Origin: Chromatiaceae bacterium
GTDB taxonomy: Bacteria; Pseudomonadota; Gammaproteobacteria; Chromatiales; Chromatiaceae
NCBI GenBank assembly: GCA_024235175.1
Contig: JACKMX010000005.1
Location: 124,001 to 188,000, forward strand
Reading direction: 5' to 3'
DNA length: 64,000 nucleotides
Shown: positions 44,449-53,284 of the stretch, one piece after another
Position numbering within the stretch: the first letter of the stretch is position 1
Layout of the letters: the number at the start of each line of letters is the position of its first letter
Notes under the pieces: model-generated
The model's input: the letters and a program-made list of their open reading frames with translations, nothing else
Told to the model about the DNA's origin: nothing
Database searches by the model: none
Made by a program: the position numbers and the translations under genes

Positions 44449-44776
44449 CGATGGCTCTCTTGCATTTACATCAATTGCTTGCAGGGCAACAATAATAGGA
44501 GAAATGGCGGCAGGTGTCAGGCAGAATCAGATGATATACGCATCGTTTTCAGTGAAATTATACGCTTTTGGGTTCGTGTCAACCTAGACCGAATCTTTCA
44601 TAAATTATGCTTGATCTCGTTTGTCACTTGATTCCACAAGAAATATTTCCTCAGTCGGCCGTGGTCACTGACACGCCACTCTTTCGGAAATTTCCTTGTG
44701 AAACCAATATACTGCGCGATATCGGCGCAAATTTATAAAATCCTCGGTCTTGTTTAAATTGAAAGCAAGAGATTGA
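44449..44776. other. Divergent intergenic region ygfZ / RNB gene
   Basis: 328 bp with start regions of both divergent genes. Half of it is the second copy of the MITE-like repeat. No other motif was identified. Confidence 0.6.
44586..44749. repeat. MITE-like palindromic repeat, copy 2
   Basis: About 164 bp, clearly homologous to 36877-37041: shared blocks are ttgattccacaag/gaaatatttcctc, gtcggccgt, cggaaatttcc, gtgaaaccaatat and gcgcgatatcggcgcaaatt. The terminal arms have drifted: agaccga...ataaatt pairs only partly. The internal near-palindrome ttccacaagaaatatttcc / ggaaatttccttgtgaaa is preserved. Confidence 0.85.
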
Positions 44777-46600
44777 ATGCCTGATTATCCAACTATTCCA
44801 GGTTGCCTTGTGCTCTACAAGCAGAGTGCCGCTCTGGTTACCGCCGTCAGCGATAAAATTGAATTAGAACTTGTTGGCGGAAAAAGCAAAAGGGTGCGTA
44901 AAAAAGATATTACCCTGCTGCATCCGGGGCCTTTGACGGATCTGTCGAATCTCAAGCAGCCCGACGCTGATGTTGAGGAGGCGTGGGAGTTATTGGGAGA
45001 GGAAACGACAAATCTAAAAGAACTGGCTGAGCTGATCTATGGTGAGTTTACGCCGGCATCGGCTTGGGCTGCCTGGGTCAGGGTTGCGGAAGGGCTCTAT
45101 TTTGAAGGTGACCCTGAGCGGATTCATTGCAGGCCCAGAGCACAGATAGAAGCGGATATCGCCAGACGAACGGCCAAGGATGCGGCAGAACGGGATTGGA
45201 GTGACTTTCTGGGTCGACTCCGGACCAAAAATCCCGTTGCATCGGATAGCCAGCGGCTTGGGGAAGTGGAGCAACTGGCTTGCGGCCAGACAGAATACAG
45301 TCGCATATTGGCTGCGCTGGAATATCCGGAAAATCCGGTTAATGCTCACCGCATGTTGATCGAGATCGGTTACTGGCCGGAAACTCATAATCCCCATCCC
45401 GGCCGGTTCTCCCTGCCGCTGGAGAATCCGCAGATAGATTGCCCGGGATTACCCCAGGAGGAACGCACTGACCTCACGCACCTGGAGAGTTTTGCTATAG
45501 ACGACGAAGAGAGCAATGATCCGGATGATGCGTTCAGTCTGCATAATGGAAGGATATGGGTGCATGTTGCCGATGTGGCTGCATTGGTGCAGCCCGATTC
45601 ACCGCTGGATCTGGAAGCGCGTGGCAGAGCAGCCAATCTCTATCTGCCGGAAGGCATAACCCATATGCTTCCTACAGCGGCAACTGAACGGCTTGGACTG
45701 GGTTTGTCGGAAAAGTCGCCGGCGCTTTCGTTTGGTTTCGTGCTGTCTGGGGATGGCAGTCCGACAGACCTGAAAGTGATTCTCAGTTGGGTAAAGGTGA
45801 TACGGAAAAGTTATGTTGAAGCGGAACAGCTGATCGACAGGCAACCGTTCAAGGATCTGAGACAGTTAACCGAGATATATCGCGAACGACGTACCCGGCA
45901 GGGCGCGGTATATCTGGATCTTCCTGAGACGAATGTGCGGGTTGGCGCCGATGGTGAGATACGAATTTGTCCGCTGCAGCCTCTGGTCAGCCGTGCACTG
46001 GTGACAGAATTGATGCTGATGACTGGCGAAGCGGTTGCCGGGTATGCTTTAGCAAGACAGATCGCGATTCCATTCGCGACTCAGCCGGCACCGGATGAGC
46101 TGCAACAGCCTGAAAATTTAGCCGCCAGATTTGCGTATCGGCGCCAAATGAAGCCATCACAGGCGAATACACTGGAAGCGCCCCATGCCGGTTTGGGGCT
46201 GTCGTGTTATGCGCGTGCGACCAGTCCGTTGCGGCGCTATCTGGATCTGGTTGTCCACCAGCAGTTGAGGGCGGTTCTCGGCGGACAGCAACCGATGTCG
46301 GCTGCAGCGATATCAGAGCGCATCTGTGCTTCTGACATGATATTGGGAAAGCTCAAGCGGGCCGAGCGACTGTCTAATCTGCACTGGAAGATGCTTTATC
46401 TGAAACGCCGGCCAAAATGGAAAGGGCGGGGTTTGGTGGTGGAGAAGCAGGATCAGCGGGTCACCGTTCTGATTCCCGAGTTGGCATTGGAATCAAGGAT
46501 CAGATATTCCGGCACCGTTGATCTCAATGAGGAACTGAAGTTGGCACTGCGGGATGTGGATGTTCCCGACCTGAGTGCCCGCTTTCGTGTATTGTGTTGA
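44777..46600 (+). CDS. RNase II/R-family 3'-5' exoribonuclease (RNB domain)
   Basis: 607 residues. RNB catalytic core with FAIDDEESNDPDDAFSL (Asp cluster binding two metals) near 240 and YARATSPLRRYLDLVVHQQL near 475. N-terminal region has no clear cold-shock domains; a short C-terminal S1-like segment is possible. Shorter than RNase R and similar in size to RNase II, but diverged in sequence. A plain ATG 44777 start follows AAGCAAGAG. Confidence 0.88.
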   Translation: MPDYPTIPGCLVLYKQSAALVTAVSDKIELELVGGKSKRVRKKDITLLHPGPLTDLSNLKQPDADVEEAWELLGEETTNLKELAELIYGEFTPASAWAAWVRVAEGLYFEGDPERIHCRPRAQIEADIARRTAKDAAERDWSDFLGRLRTKNPVASDSQRLGEVEQLACGQTEYSRILAALEYPENPVNAHRMLIEIGYWPETHNPHPGRFSLPLENPQIDCPGLPQEERTDLTHLESFAIDDEESNDPDDAFSLHNGRIWVHVADVAALVQPDSPLDLEARGRAANLYLPEGITHMLPTAATERLGLGLSEKSPALSFGFVLSGDGSPTDLKVILSWVKVIRKSYVEAEQLIDRQPFKDLRQLTEIYRERRTRQGAVYLDLPETNVRVGADGEIRICPLQPLVSRALVTELMLMTGEAVAGYALARQIAIPFATQPAPDELQQPENLAARFAYRRQMKPSQANTLEAPHAGLGLSCYARATSPLRRYLDLVVHQQLRAVLGGQQPMSAAAISERICASDMILGKLKRAERLSNLHWKMLYLKRRPKWKGRGLVVEKQDQRVTVLIPELALESRIRYSGTVDLNEELKLALRDVDVPDLSARFRVLC

Positions 46601-46831
46601 AGCGTGGCAGCGGATCTATTCGCCGGTATTTGCGACAAGCTGGCAGTTGGCCCGGTTTGAGCAGTATGCCTCGGTTGAGGGTTCCCACTGCCGGCAGCGG
46701 GAATATTCAATGTAGTAAACTTATGTCCGGAAGCAGCATCTTTGACCACGGACCGAATCTGGCAGGGTTAAAGATGTTTGGATTCTTTGGACCGGGGAGC
46801 AGATGATGCTTCCTGACGGAGGTTGATTCAG

Positions 46832-47026
46832 ATGGCTGATCCTTACCGTTCCTGTGCATTTTGCCGCTTTATGCGCAGCCTTGCGTTCAGCGTTATTGGT
46901 GGTGGTCTGGCTGGATATGGTGCGCTGGGCCTGGGTCTGGATCGCAACAGTGCGATTATTGCGGCATTTTTTGGGGCGTTGGGGGCAGTGGTGTGGATTG
47001 GCCGCCGTAAACGCGGAGAACAATAG
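46832..47026 (+). CDS. Small membrane protein with CxxC motif
   Basis: 64 residues. MADPYRSCAFCRFMRSL holds a CAFC pair, then two hydrophobic stretches rich in Gly/Ala (about 18-35 and 39-52) and a basic tail RRKRGEQ. GGAGG lies 9 nt before ATG 46832. Function unknown. Between the RNB gene and ybaK. The 46601-46831 gap before it carries a GC hairpin (ttcccactgcc/ggcagcgggaa). Confidence 0.65.
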   Translation: MADPYRSCAFCRFMRSLAFSVIGGGLAGYGALGLGLDRNSAIIAAFFGALGAVVWIGRRKRGEQ

Positions 47027-47041
47027 ATATCTGCCTATGCG

Positions 47042-47524
47042 TCAACGTTGAACATTGACCAGGGTGGGTCTTAACACTCTCACCAGCTCGTTTGGATCCA
47101 GTGAAACCAGATAGCCCTTGGCACCGCCGTTGATGTAAATAAGCGGCAGCTGCAGGATGCTGGTTTCGCAGTAGACCGGCATTTTTTTACGGGTGCCGAA
47201 CGGCGATGTCCCCCCCACCTGGTAGCCACTGTTGAGGTCGGCGTTGACCGGATCACAGGGTTGTACCGTTTTTGATCCCACCGCACGTGCCAGCGCTTTT
47301 GTTGAGACTTCACGGTCTCCGTGCATGAGTATAATCAGCGCCTCCCCCTTCTCGTTCTGCATGATCAGCGTTTTGATTACAGCATGCTCATCGACAGCCA
47401 GCTCCCGTGCTGAGACTCTGGTACCCCCGCCGGGCTCATAGCGGTAGCAGTGGTTGGAAAAGCTGACTCCTGCGGTGCGCAATACCCGGATCGCGGGAGT
47501 TACAGGCATTTTTTTCCTAGCCAT
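47042..47524 (-). CDS. ybaK: Cys-tRNA(Pro)/Cys-tRNA(Cys) deacylase YbaK
   Basis: 160-residue YbaK/EbsC-type trans-editing enzyme that hydrolyses mischarged Cys-tRNA(Pro). MPVTPAIRVLRTAGV, the active-site region with the conserved Lys (VIKTLIM), and GGTSPFGTRKKMPVYCE are typical. Convergent with the small membrane protein and divergent from the region before rpfF. Confidence 0.92.
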   Translation of the reverse strand: MARKKMPVTPAIRVLRTAGVSFSNHCYRYEPGGGTRVSARELAVDEHAVIKTLIMQNEKGEALIILMHGDREVSTKALARAVGSKTVQPCDPVNADLNSGYQVGGTSPFGTRKKMPVYCETSILQLPLIYINGGAKGYLVSLDPNELVRVLRPTLVNVQR

Positions 47525-48167
47525 AATGGGTTGTTCGTGGTTTGATTGTCAAAAACAATAACAAAATTCCGCTAATTTTATTGATGCACTTGGGAAGTTC
47601 TCTAAAGAATAACCGGTTAGTGTTAGCTCGTTCTAACGTTTTATATGTTTTTATCGGAATCTGCGGAATCATGTGTAGAATATTTATTGGTGCAGACGCG
47701 GTTGGCCGCAAGCAAAATCCTGTTACTTGTGACGCAGGAGTGCACCCTAGTGTTAGGGAACCTCTGATCCATTTATGGTGGGTGTCCATGAGCCAAAAAT
47801 CTCCCACTTCCACGTTGGAAGTTTCTCCAACAGTTTGGCTTGTGCCTGCAATTATCGCCCCGCACCCGGCGAATTTGAATCTTCTGTCCGCCCGTCCGGA
47901 CTTAATCGGAGGTTCCTTTGCAAGTCTGGTTCCACCACCGGCAATCCTGAGTTTTCCGGTCTACTCTTGGATGAACCGGTTCAGAAAGTTCGTGTTTATG
48001 GATGAACACTGGTTACACAGCTACAAAATAGGCCAAGTTAGGCCATATATAGAAGTTCTTTTAATTATTTTACAGGGCAAAAAGGCAAGGGGCTTAGTGG
48101 CCCAAGCGGTTTTTTGGTTCACAACTTACGCCGGTTTTATAACTGGCGTACATCGGAGAGTTTATAG
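47525..48167 (+). promoter_or_regulatory. Gene-free upstream region of rpfF
   Basis: 643 bp, AT-rich in parts. A weak open frame (47542-48171) has no family resemblance and poor coding character. Likely a promoter and long leader for rpfF. A hairpin tacgccggtt (48127-48136) / aactggcgta (48141-48150) ends 17 nt before the start, near a CGGAGAG ribosome-binding site. No c-di-GMP riboswitch was recognised. Confidence 0.45.
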
Positions 48168-49061
48168 ATGATTACCAGAACAATAGAAGAGACAAAAACA
48201 ATTCGCTTCCATCACATGAATCTGCTGTTCGAACCTGAATATCAGATGGTCTGGGCCCGGTTTCAGTATCCTGGACGTCCCTGCATGAGTCAGGACCTGC
48301 TGCGGGACGTGGCCAGGGCGCAGCAGATTGTGGCAGAAAAAGCAGACGAGGAGTATAAGCAGGTTCACCCCTCCAGGCTTCAATATCAAGTGCTCTGTTC
48401 TGGTCTTGAAGGAGTGTTCAGTCTTGGCGGAGATCTGGCCCGGTTCATCAATTTGATTGAACAGAAAAACAGGGACGCACTTCATCGATATGCCAAGGCT
48501 TGTATCGACGTACTGTATCAGTCGGCTACCAGTTATGGATTGCCTTTCACCACCATCTCCCTGGTTCAGGGCGAAGCATTGGGTGGAGGATTTGAGGCAG
48601 CGCTTTCAGCCAACGTGCTGATAGCTGAAAAGCAGGCGAGATTCGGTTTTCCGGAGACAGTGTTCGGACTGTTTCCGGGGATGGGTGCATTCAGTTTTCT
48701 GGCAAGGCGTCTGAACCCCGGATTAGCCAAACGCCTGATTGCCAGCGGCAGGGTTTACTCCGCGGAGGAACTTTATGAGATGGGTGTAATCGACGTGCTG
48801 GTTTCGGATGGCAAGGGCGAGCAGGCCGTTTATGAGTATATTCAACACCAGCGCCACCGCTGTTCAGGTTTTTATGGCCTTGATAAGGTCGTCGAACAGT
48901 ACAATCCCCTCTCTTACATCGAATTGGAAAACGTGATCGATCTGTGGGTGGATACCGCCATGCAGCTGTCACAGAAAAACATCAAGCTGATGCAGTATCT
49001 GGTACAGGCTCAGGAAAAACGCTGGGGTAATAACGTTCAGCTCAAATCCATGGCCGGCTAA
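48168..49061 (+). CDS. rpfF: DSF-family fatty-acid signal synthase (RpfF)
   Basis: Crotonase-fold enzyme that makes cis-2-unsaturated fatty acid signals from 3-hydroxyacyl-ACP by dehydration and thioester cleavage. Compared with Xanthomonas RpfF the core aligns without gaps: SLGGDLARF, LVQGEALGGGFEAALS and FPETVFGLFPGMGAFSF. Catalytic glutamates are Glu143 (GGFEA) and Glu163 (FPETV), matching Glu141/Glu161 there. The C-terminal IWVDTAMQLS....LM..LV.AQ is also shared. 297 residues, family length. ATG 48168 with CGGAGAG upstream. Convergent with rpfC. Confidence 0.9.
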   Translation: MITRTIEETKTIRFHHMNLLFEPEYQMVWARFQYPGRPCMSQDLLRDVARAQQIVAEKADEEYKQVHPSRLQYQVLCSGLEGVFSLGGDLARFINLIEQKNRDALHRYAKACIDVLYQSATSYGLPFTTISLVQGEALGGGFEAALSANVLIAEKQARFGFPETVFGLFPGMGAFSFLARRLNPGLAKRLIASGRVYSAEELYEMGVIDVLVSDGKGEQAVYEYIQHQRHRCSGFYGLDKVVEQYNPLSYIELENVIDLWVDTAMQLSQKNIKLMQYLVQAQEKRWGNNVQLKSMAG

Positions 49062-49170
49062 AAACTTCAACTCATGAATAAAGGATTGGGATGCCAGGGA
49101 TGGTTTGTGCGGGAGAGTGGACAGCCGGTCGCCGACTGTGCAATCACCGGCTGTGTACGGGAAGATGAGC

Positions 49171-51741
49171 TTAATGTACTGCGGGTTCGGGGTAATCCAA
49201 TAACTCTGACAGTGTTGATTTGGCCCGTTCCACACCCGCACTAACCAATTTGGCATTCTGCTTCGCATCATCGGGGAATCGGGCGTCTGGTATTTTTTCC
49301 GAATCGGAGGCAAGTGAGGAGAGTTCAAGTAAACCAAGATTCAGACTGGATCCCTTGAGCGCATGAGCCAGAGTTCTATAACCGGTAATGTCTCCACTTT
49401 CGGCAGCTTCCTGCATGCCGATCAGGATCTGTCGGCTGTCCGCCACAAAATTATCAAACAAGTTGTATAGAAACTCGTTGTTGGGCGCCAGTTCCTTTAC
49501 CTGAGAAAAAATACTCTGATCCACAATGGCGAGCTTGTTCTCTCCTGCGTGAGTTCTGCTTGACACGCTTGTATAAGGTACTTTGCCAGTACTCTGCTGT
49601 CCTGTTGCATGGGCGATTGTTTCCAGCAGTTTGTTCGAAGAGATCGGCTTGGTCAGGAAATATTTGATCCCTAAATCATGACACTCCTGACGGGCATTGA
49701 CTGTTGCATTAGCGGTCAACATGATGAAAGGAATGGGATTATCTTCGCTGGCATGGGCAAACCGGTACATTCTAAAAGTATCTATACCGCCCAATTCAGG
49801 CATTTGCATATCCACAATGACCAGATCGAAATGCTCATTCTCTAATCTATCGAGTACCTGCAGGCCATTTTCCACAAGATGGTGCTGATGGCCCGCGTGT
49901 TCCAGAATTCTGCCCGTTACGATGCGATTTACACTGTTGTCGTCAGCAACGAGAATTTTGAGAGGTCGTTGTACGCTTCGGTTTTTGGTGAAATGTTCGG
50001 ACAGGCTGATCACACCCTCGTCGCGGTGATGACACACACTGGAAGCATGCAAAGCGTTGAACAGCAGTGCTTTGTCGAACGGTTTTGTGAGCGAATAAGT
50101 TGTGTTACCGATCTCCCCCAGATCACCGATCTGGCTGCTGTTCTGTTCAGACTGCACTATCAGTATTGTGATGCCGGGCAGGGCAAGTTCACGGCTCAGA
50201 GAGAGTAAAAAATTCCGTGTATCTTCACTAAACGGCACATCATCGAGAATGATAACTTCGTAAGGGGAGATGCCGTTGGTGCTGCTGATCAATAGGCGCA
50301 AGGCTTCCCTTGTATTGGCGACATCATTAAAAGGTACACCCCATCCTTTCAGGGTATGCGAGATGTCGGTATTTGAGCCTGGGTGCCTGCAGAGACGCAT
50401 AACGTGGCACTCCTGCAGTTGCTGGAGTTCTTCCTCTTTTACCGGCTGATCCTGGTGCTGAAACTCGATATCAAACCAAAATGTCGAGCCAATACCCGGT
50501 GTGCTTTGCAGCCTTATGCGCCCTCCCATGAGTTCCACCAACTGCCGGGCAATTGCTGTGCCGAGGCCGGTCCCGCCAAATTTTCTGGTTGTGCTCTCAT
50601 CTGCCTGAGAAAAATTTTCGAATATCCTGGCCTGAGCGTCGGTATGGATGCCGATACCGGTATCCACTACCTCAAAACGGATAAGAGAACGCTGTTCACC
50701 CATACGGATTGTATGGCAGCGTAGTTCGACAGAGCCTTTTTCTGTAAATTTAATGGCATTTCCGATCAGGTTGATCAGCACTTGCCGCAGATGGTGAGGG
50801 TCACCGACCAATCGATAGGGGGTTTCCAGTCCAATGTGAGAGGTCAGGTGGAGTTGTTTTCTTTCGGCCTCCGGCGAAAGCATTCGCAGTGTGGTGTTGA
50901 TCAGGCTATGTAGATCAAAGTCTGTGTGCTCCAATTCCAGCTTTCCCGCTTCTATTTTGGATATGTCCAAAATATCCTCGATCAGCTTGAGAAGTGTCTG
51001 CCCTGATGCGTAAATGATATCAGCGTATTCCCTCTCCTCGGTGTTCAGCTTGCAGGTTTTTAGCAGGTCTCCGGTGCCGATGATTCCATTCAGTGGTGTA
51101 CGGATCTCATGACTCATGCGCGCCAGAAACTCACTTTTTGCCTGGCTTGCCTTTTCTGCACGCTTTTGCTCGGTCCGCAGACGTTTGATCAACACCGCGA
51201 TATATCCAGGCAATACCAGCATGGCTACCAACAGGCCTATACCGATGGGAATATTGTTCTGCCAGAAGTCATTTACTAGCAGCGCTGTGCTGAAGCCTAC
51301 TATTGACAGAGCTGCAGAGAAGTAGAGGTAGCGTTCGCCGTAACGAAAGCCGTTGCCGAAAGTGATCCACAGGCACCCGGCCCACCAGGGGGCTCCGATC
51401 TCACCGGTAGTGATCATTGCCATGCTGAAAGAGCTGATATCAGCGATGATGCCCAGGAATATCCTGACAGTTGAACGTTGCGGCTGAAACAGGAATGAGA
51501 TCAGTACTCCAAGTCCGAATAACAGATGTACGCTGAAAAGGAGTATCCCGCTCTGCAGCACCCAGGCTTCTGTGCTCACGCTGTGAGTCATCAGGCTTAG
51601 GTAGAGCAGGATGAGTGATATCATAACCACTCGCACTATTCCCTGTTCGACTTCGGTATTCGGATGACTCTTTATCCAACGCCGTGCCGATGAGAGATTA
51701 TCCCAAAAAGAATTTGTAGTTTGATCAGAAATTGGGTTCAT
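49171..51741 (-). CDS. rpfC: RpfC-like hybrid sensor kinase (TM sensor, HK, two receivers, HPt)
   Basis: 857 residues from ATG 51741 (the frame is open to 51810). About five hydrophobic helices (30-190), HisKA SEFLARMSHEIRTPLNG, HATPase (INLIGNAIKF, DTGIGIH, GGTGLGTAIA). A partly degenerate receiver (LDD, LTKPF) is followed by a canonical receiver (VADDNSVN, IVDMQMPE, LTKPIS) and a C-terminal HPt (HALKGSS). This is the RpfC plan with one extra receiver. Predicted to sense the DSF-type signal and phosphorylate RpfG, and perhaps bind RpfF. Divergent from the acp gene. Confidence 0.88.
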   Translation of the reverse strand: MNPISDQTTNSFWDNLSSARRWIKSHPNTEVEQGIVRVVMISLILLYLSLMTHSVSTEAWVLQSGILLFSVHLLFGLGVLISFLFQPQRSTVRIFLGIIADISSFSMAMITTGEIGAPWWAGCLWITFGNGFRYGERYLYFSAALSIVGFSTALLVNDFWQNNIPIGIGLLVAMLVLPGYIAVLIKRLRTEQKRAEKASQAKSEFLARMSHEIRTPLNGIIGTGDLLKTCKLNTEEREYADIIYASGQTLLKLIEDILDISKIEAGKLELEHTDFDLHSLINTTLRMLSPEAERKQLHLTSHIGLETPYRLVGDPHHLRQVLINLIGNAIKFTEKGSVELRCHTIRMGEQRSLIRFEVVDTGIGIHTDAQARIFENFSQADESTTRKFGGTGLGTAIARQLVELMGGRIRLQSTPGIGSTFWFDIEFQHQDQPVKEEELQQLQECHVMRLCRHPGSNTDISHTLKGWGVPFNDVANTREALRLLISSTNGISPYEVIILDDVPFSEDTRNFLLSLSRELALPGITILIVQSEQNSSQIGDLGEIGNTTYSLTKPFDKALLFNALHASSVCHHRDEGVISLSEHFTKNRSVQRPLKILVADDNSVNRIVTGRILEHAGHQHHLVENGLQVLDRLENEHFDLVIVDMQMPELGGIDTFRMYRFAHASEDNPIPFIMLTANATVNARQECHDLGIKYFLTKPISSNKLLETIAHATGQQSTGKVPYTSVSSRTHAGENKLAIVDQSIFSQVKELAPNNEFLYNLFDNFVADSRQILIGMQEAAESGDITGYRTLAHALKGSSLNLGLLELSSLASDSEKIPDARFPDDAKQNAKLVSAGVERAKSTLSELLDYPEPAVH

Positions 51742-51829
51742 AATGTCGACACTGGTATCGCTTGGGAAAGCTTGGTTTTTACACCCCGAACCATTGCGAA
51801 ACCCTGTCATCTGCCTTCAGGTTATGAAA

Positions 51830-52075
51830 ATGGATCAGAAAATCTATTTAACAGTCATCAAAGCGATCTCAGCTCAGAAAAAAATCGACTCCTCTTCTAT
51901 ATCTGCCAACTCCACACTGGAGGCGCTGGGCATCTCATCACTGGATGCCATCACGATAATGTACGAAATCGAAGATGCCCTGGACATCGAGATTCCGAAT
52001 GAGGCGCTAGAGAATCTCAACTCCGTACAGGATATATTGGACGGAATTTCTCAATTGGTCCAGTCAAATGCATGA
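51830..52075 (+). CDS. Dedicated acyl carrier protein
   Basis: 81 residues of ACP fold. The phosphopantetheine Ser lies in LGISSLDAI, where the canonical DSL is SSL. The acidic helix 2 region YEIEDALDIEIPNE resembles ACPs that serve secondary metabolism. ATG 51830 or 51824 (CAGG upstream). Four bases before the ketosynthase start: one transcription unit. Separate from the housekeeping acpP expected elsewhere. Confidence 0.85.
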   Translation: MDQKIYLTVIKAISAQKKIDSSSISANSTLEALGISSLDAITIMYEIEDALDIEIPNEALENLNSVQDILDGISQLVQSNA

Positions 52076-52078
52076 TTT

Positions 52079-53284
52079 ATGACCAAAAAAGTTGTTGTTA
52101 CGGGTCTCGGTTCGATCTCCCCCTTGGGGATAGACGTTTCCGGATTTTGGCAGTCACTATTGTCAGGCCGATCGGGCATCAGCCGGTTGCGCGGCTTTTC
52201 CGAACTACATTTGAAAATACCCTTTGCGGCACAAGTTCCGGATTTTAATCCGGAGCATTATTTTTCATCGTCTGAAATTCCTTTGTTGGACAGGCACTCT
52301 CAATTCGCGCTGATAGCCGCCCGGGAGGCGATTAATGATTCAGGACTGAGTCCCGAGGCGTTGCAGGCTGGTGCGGCGGTGATTGGTACCGGCTGTGGAG
52401 GTAAGGAGACGGACGAGCGCTCTTACCAAATCCTTTATAAGGAGAATAAGAGTCGTCTGCATCCGCTGACAATTCCGCGCGGCATGCCCAGCGCCGCGGC
52501 CAGCCTTGTCAGTATTGGATGTGGGCTTAGGGGCCCGGTATTTTCGGTTTCGAGCGCATGCGCCTCCGCAAATCATGCGATAATTCAGGCGGTTTTGCTG
52601 ATTAGAAGCGGTTTGGTCGATGTTGCTGTCGCCGGAGGAACAGACGCTCCGTTTACCTTTGGGCTGTTGAAGGCCTGGGAGGCGTTACGTATCTGGTCCC
52701 GGGATACCTGCCGACCTTTCAGTGCTGACCGCAGTGGCCTGGTGTTGGGAGAGGGGGCCGGAGTTGTAGTACTTGAGTCGGAAGCACACGCTAGAAGCCG
52801 CTCGGCGGATATACACGCGGAGCTATCCGGTTGTGGTATGTCATCGGATGCGGGTCATATAACCGACCCTTCAGCCGAAGGTGCAGCTAAGGCTATTTCG
52901 ATGGCACTTAAGGATGCCGGGCTCGATCCGGAAGATGTCGACTATGTGAATGCGCACGGCACCGCAACAGAGGCAAACGACGTTACGGAAACCCGGGCTA
53001 TCCGGTTGGCACTGGGAAAACGGGCAGATACCGTTGCGGTTTCCTCGACCAAATCAATGCATGGCCATGCATTGGGTGCAGCTGGTGCTTTTGAACTGAT
53101 CGCGACGATACTGGCAATTAAAAACGGCATTGTTCCAGCGACGATGAATTTCAGCACTCCAGGAGTGGGATGTGATCTGGACTATGTTCCCAATCAACCC
53201 CGGGTCATGAAGGTGGAAACTGCACTTTCCAACTCCTTCGCATTCGGTGGGTTAAACGCGGTCATTGCAGTCCGGGCCTACTAA
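52079..53284 (+). CDS. Beta-ketoacyl-ACP synthase (FabF-like)
   Basis: 401-residue condensing enzyme of the KAS I/II class. Catalytic triad Cys161 (VSSACASANHA), His293 (NAHGTATEAND) and His330 (STKSMHGHALGAAGA) all present, Lys325 too. Paired with its own ACP; likely elongates an acyl chain for the neighbouring RpfF or methyltransferase. A housekeeping fabF is expected elsewhere. Its stop abuts the convergent methyltransferase stop. Confidence 0.9.
   Translation: MTKKVVVTGLGSISPLGIDVSGFWQSLLSGRSGISRLRGFSELHLKIPFAAQVPDFNPEHYFSSSEIPLLDRHSQFALIAAREAINDSGLSPEALQAGAAVIGTGCGGKETDERSYQILYKENKSRLHPLTIPRGMPSAAASLVSIGCGLRGPVFSVSSACASANHAIIQAVLLIRSGLVDVAVAGGTDAPFTFGLLKAWEALRIWSRDTCRPFSADRSGLVLGEGAGVVVLESEAHARSRSADIHAELSGCGMSSDAGHITDPSAEGAAKAISMALKDAGLDPEDVDYVNAHGTATEANDVTETRAIRLALGKRADTVAVSSTKSMHGHALGAAGAFELIATILAIKNGIVPATMNFSTPGVGCDLDYVPNQPRVMKVETALSNSFAFGGLNAVIAVRAY

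Noticed and set aside
43501..44631. 376-codon plus-strand frame overlapping ygfZ
   Set aside because: The YgfZ motif on the minus strand is clear; the opposite frame has no recognisable domain.
46594..46806. Open frame overlapping the end of the RNB gene
   Set aside because: No ribosome-binding site, no homology; includes a GC hairpin more like a terminator.
48050..48130. c-di-GMP (GEMM) riboswitch before rpfF
   Set aside because: acagggcaa looked suggestive, but the GACGCAAAGC and tetraloop-receptor parts are missing.
47542..48171. Open frame of 209 codons before rpfF
   Set aside because: No family resemblance, mixed composition with stretches rich in rare patterns, no clear ribosome-binding site; more likely leader DNA.
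49121..49154. 9-bp inverted repeat between rpfF and rpfC as a bidirectional terminator
   Set aside because: acagccggt/accggctgt pairs well but neither side has a U-tract; kept only as a possible structure.
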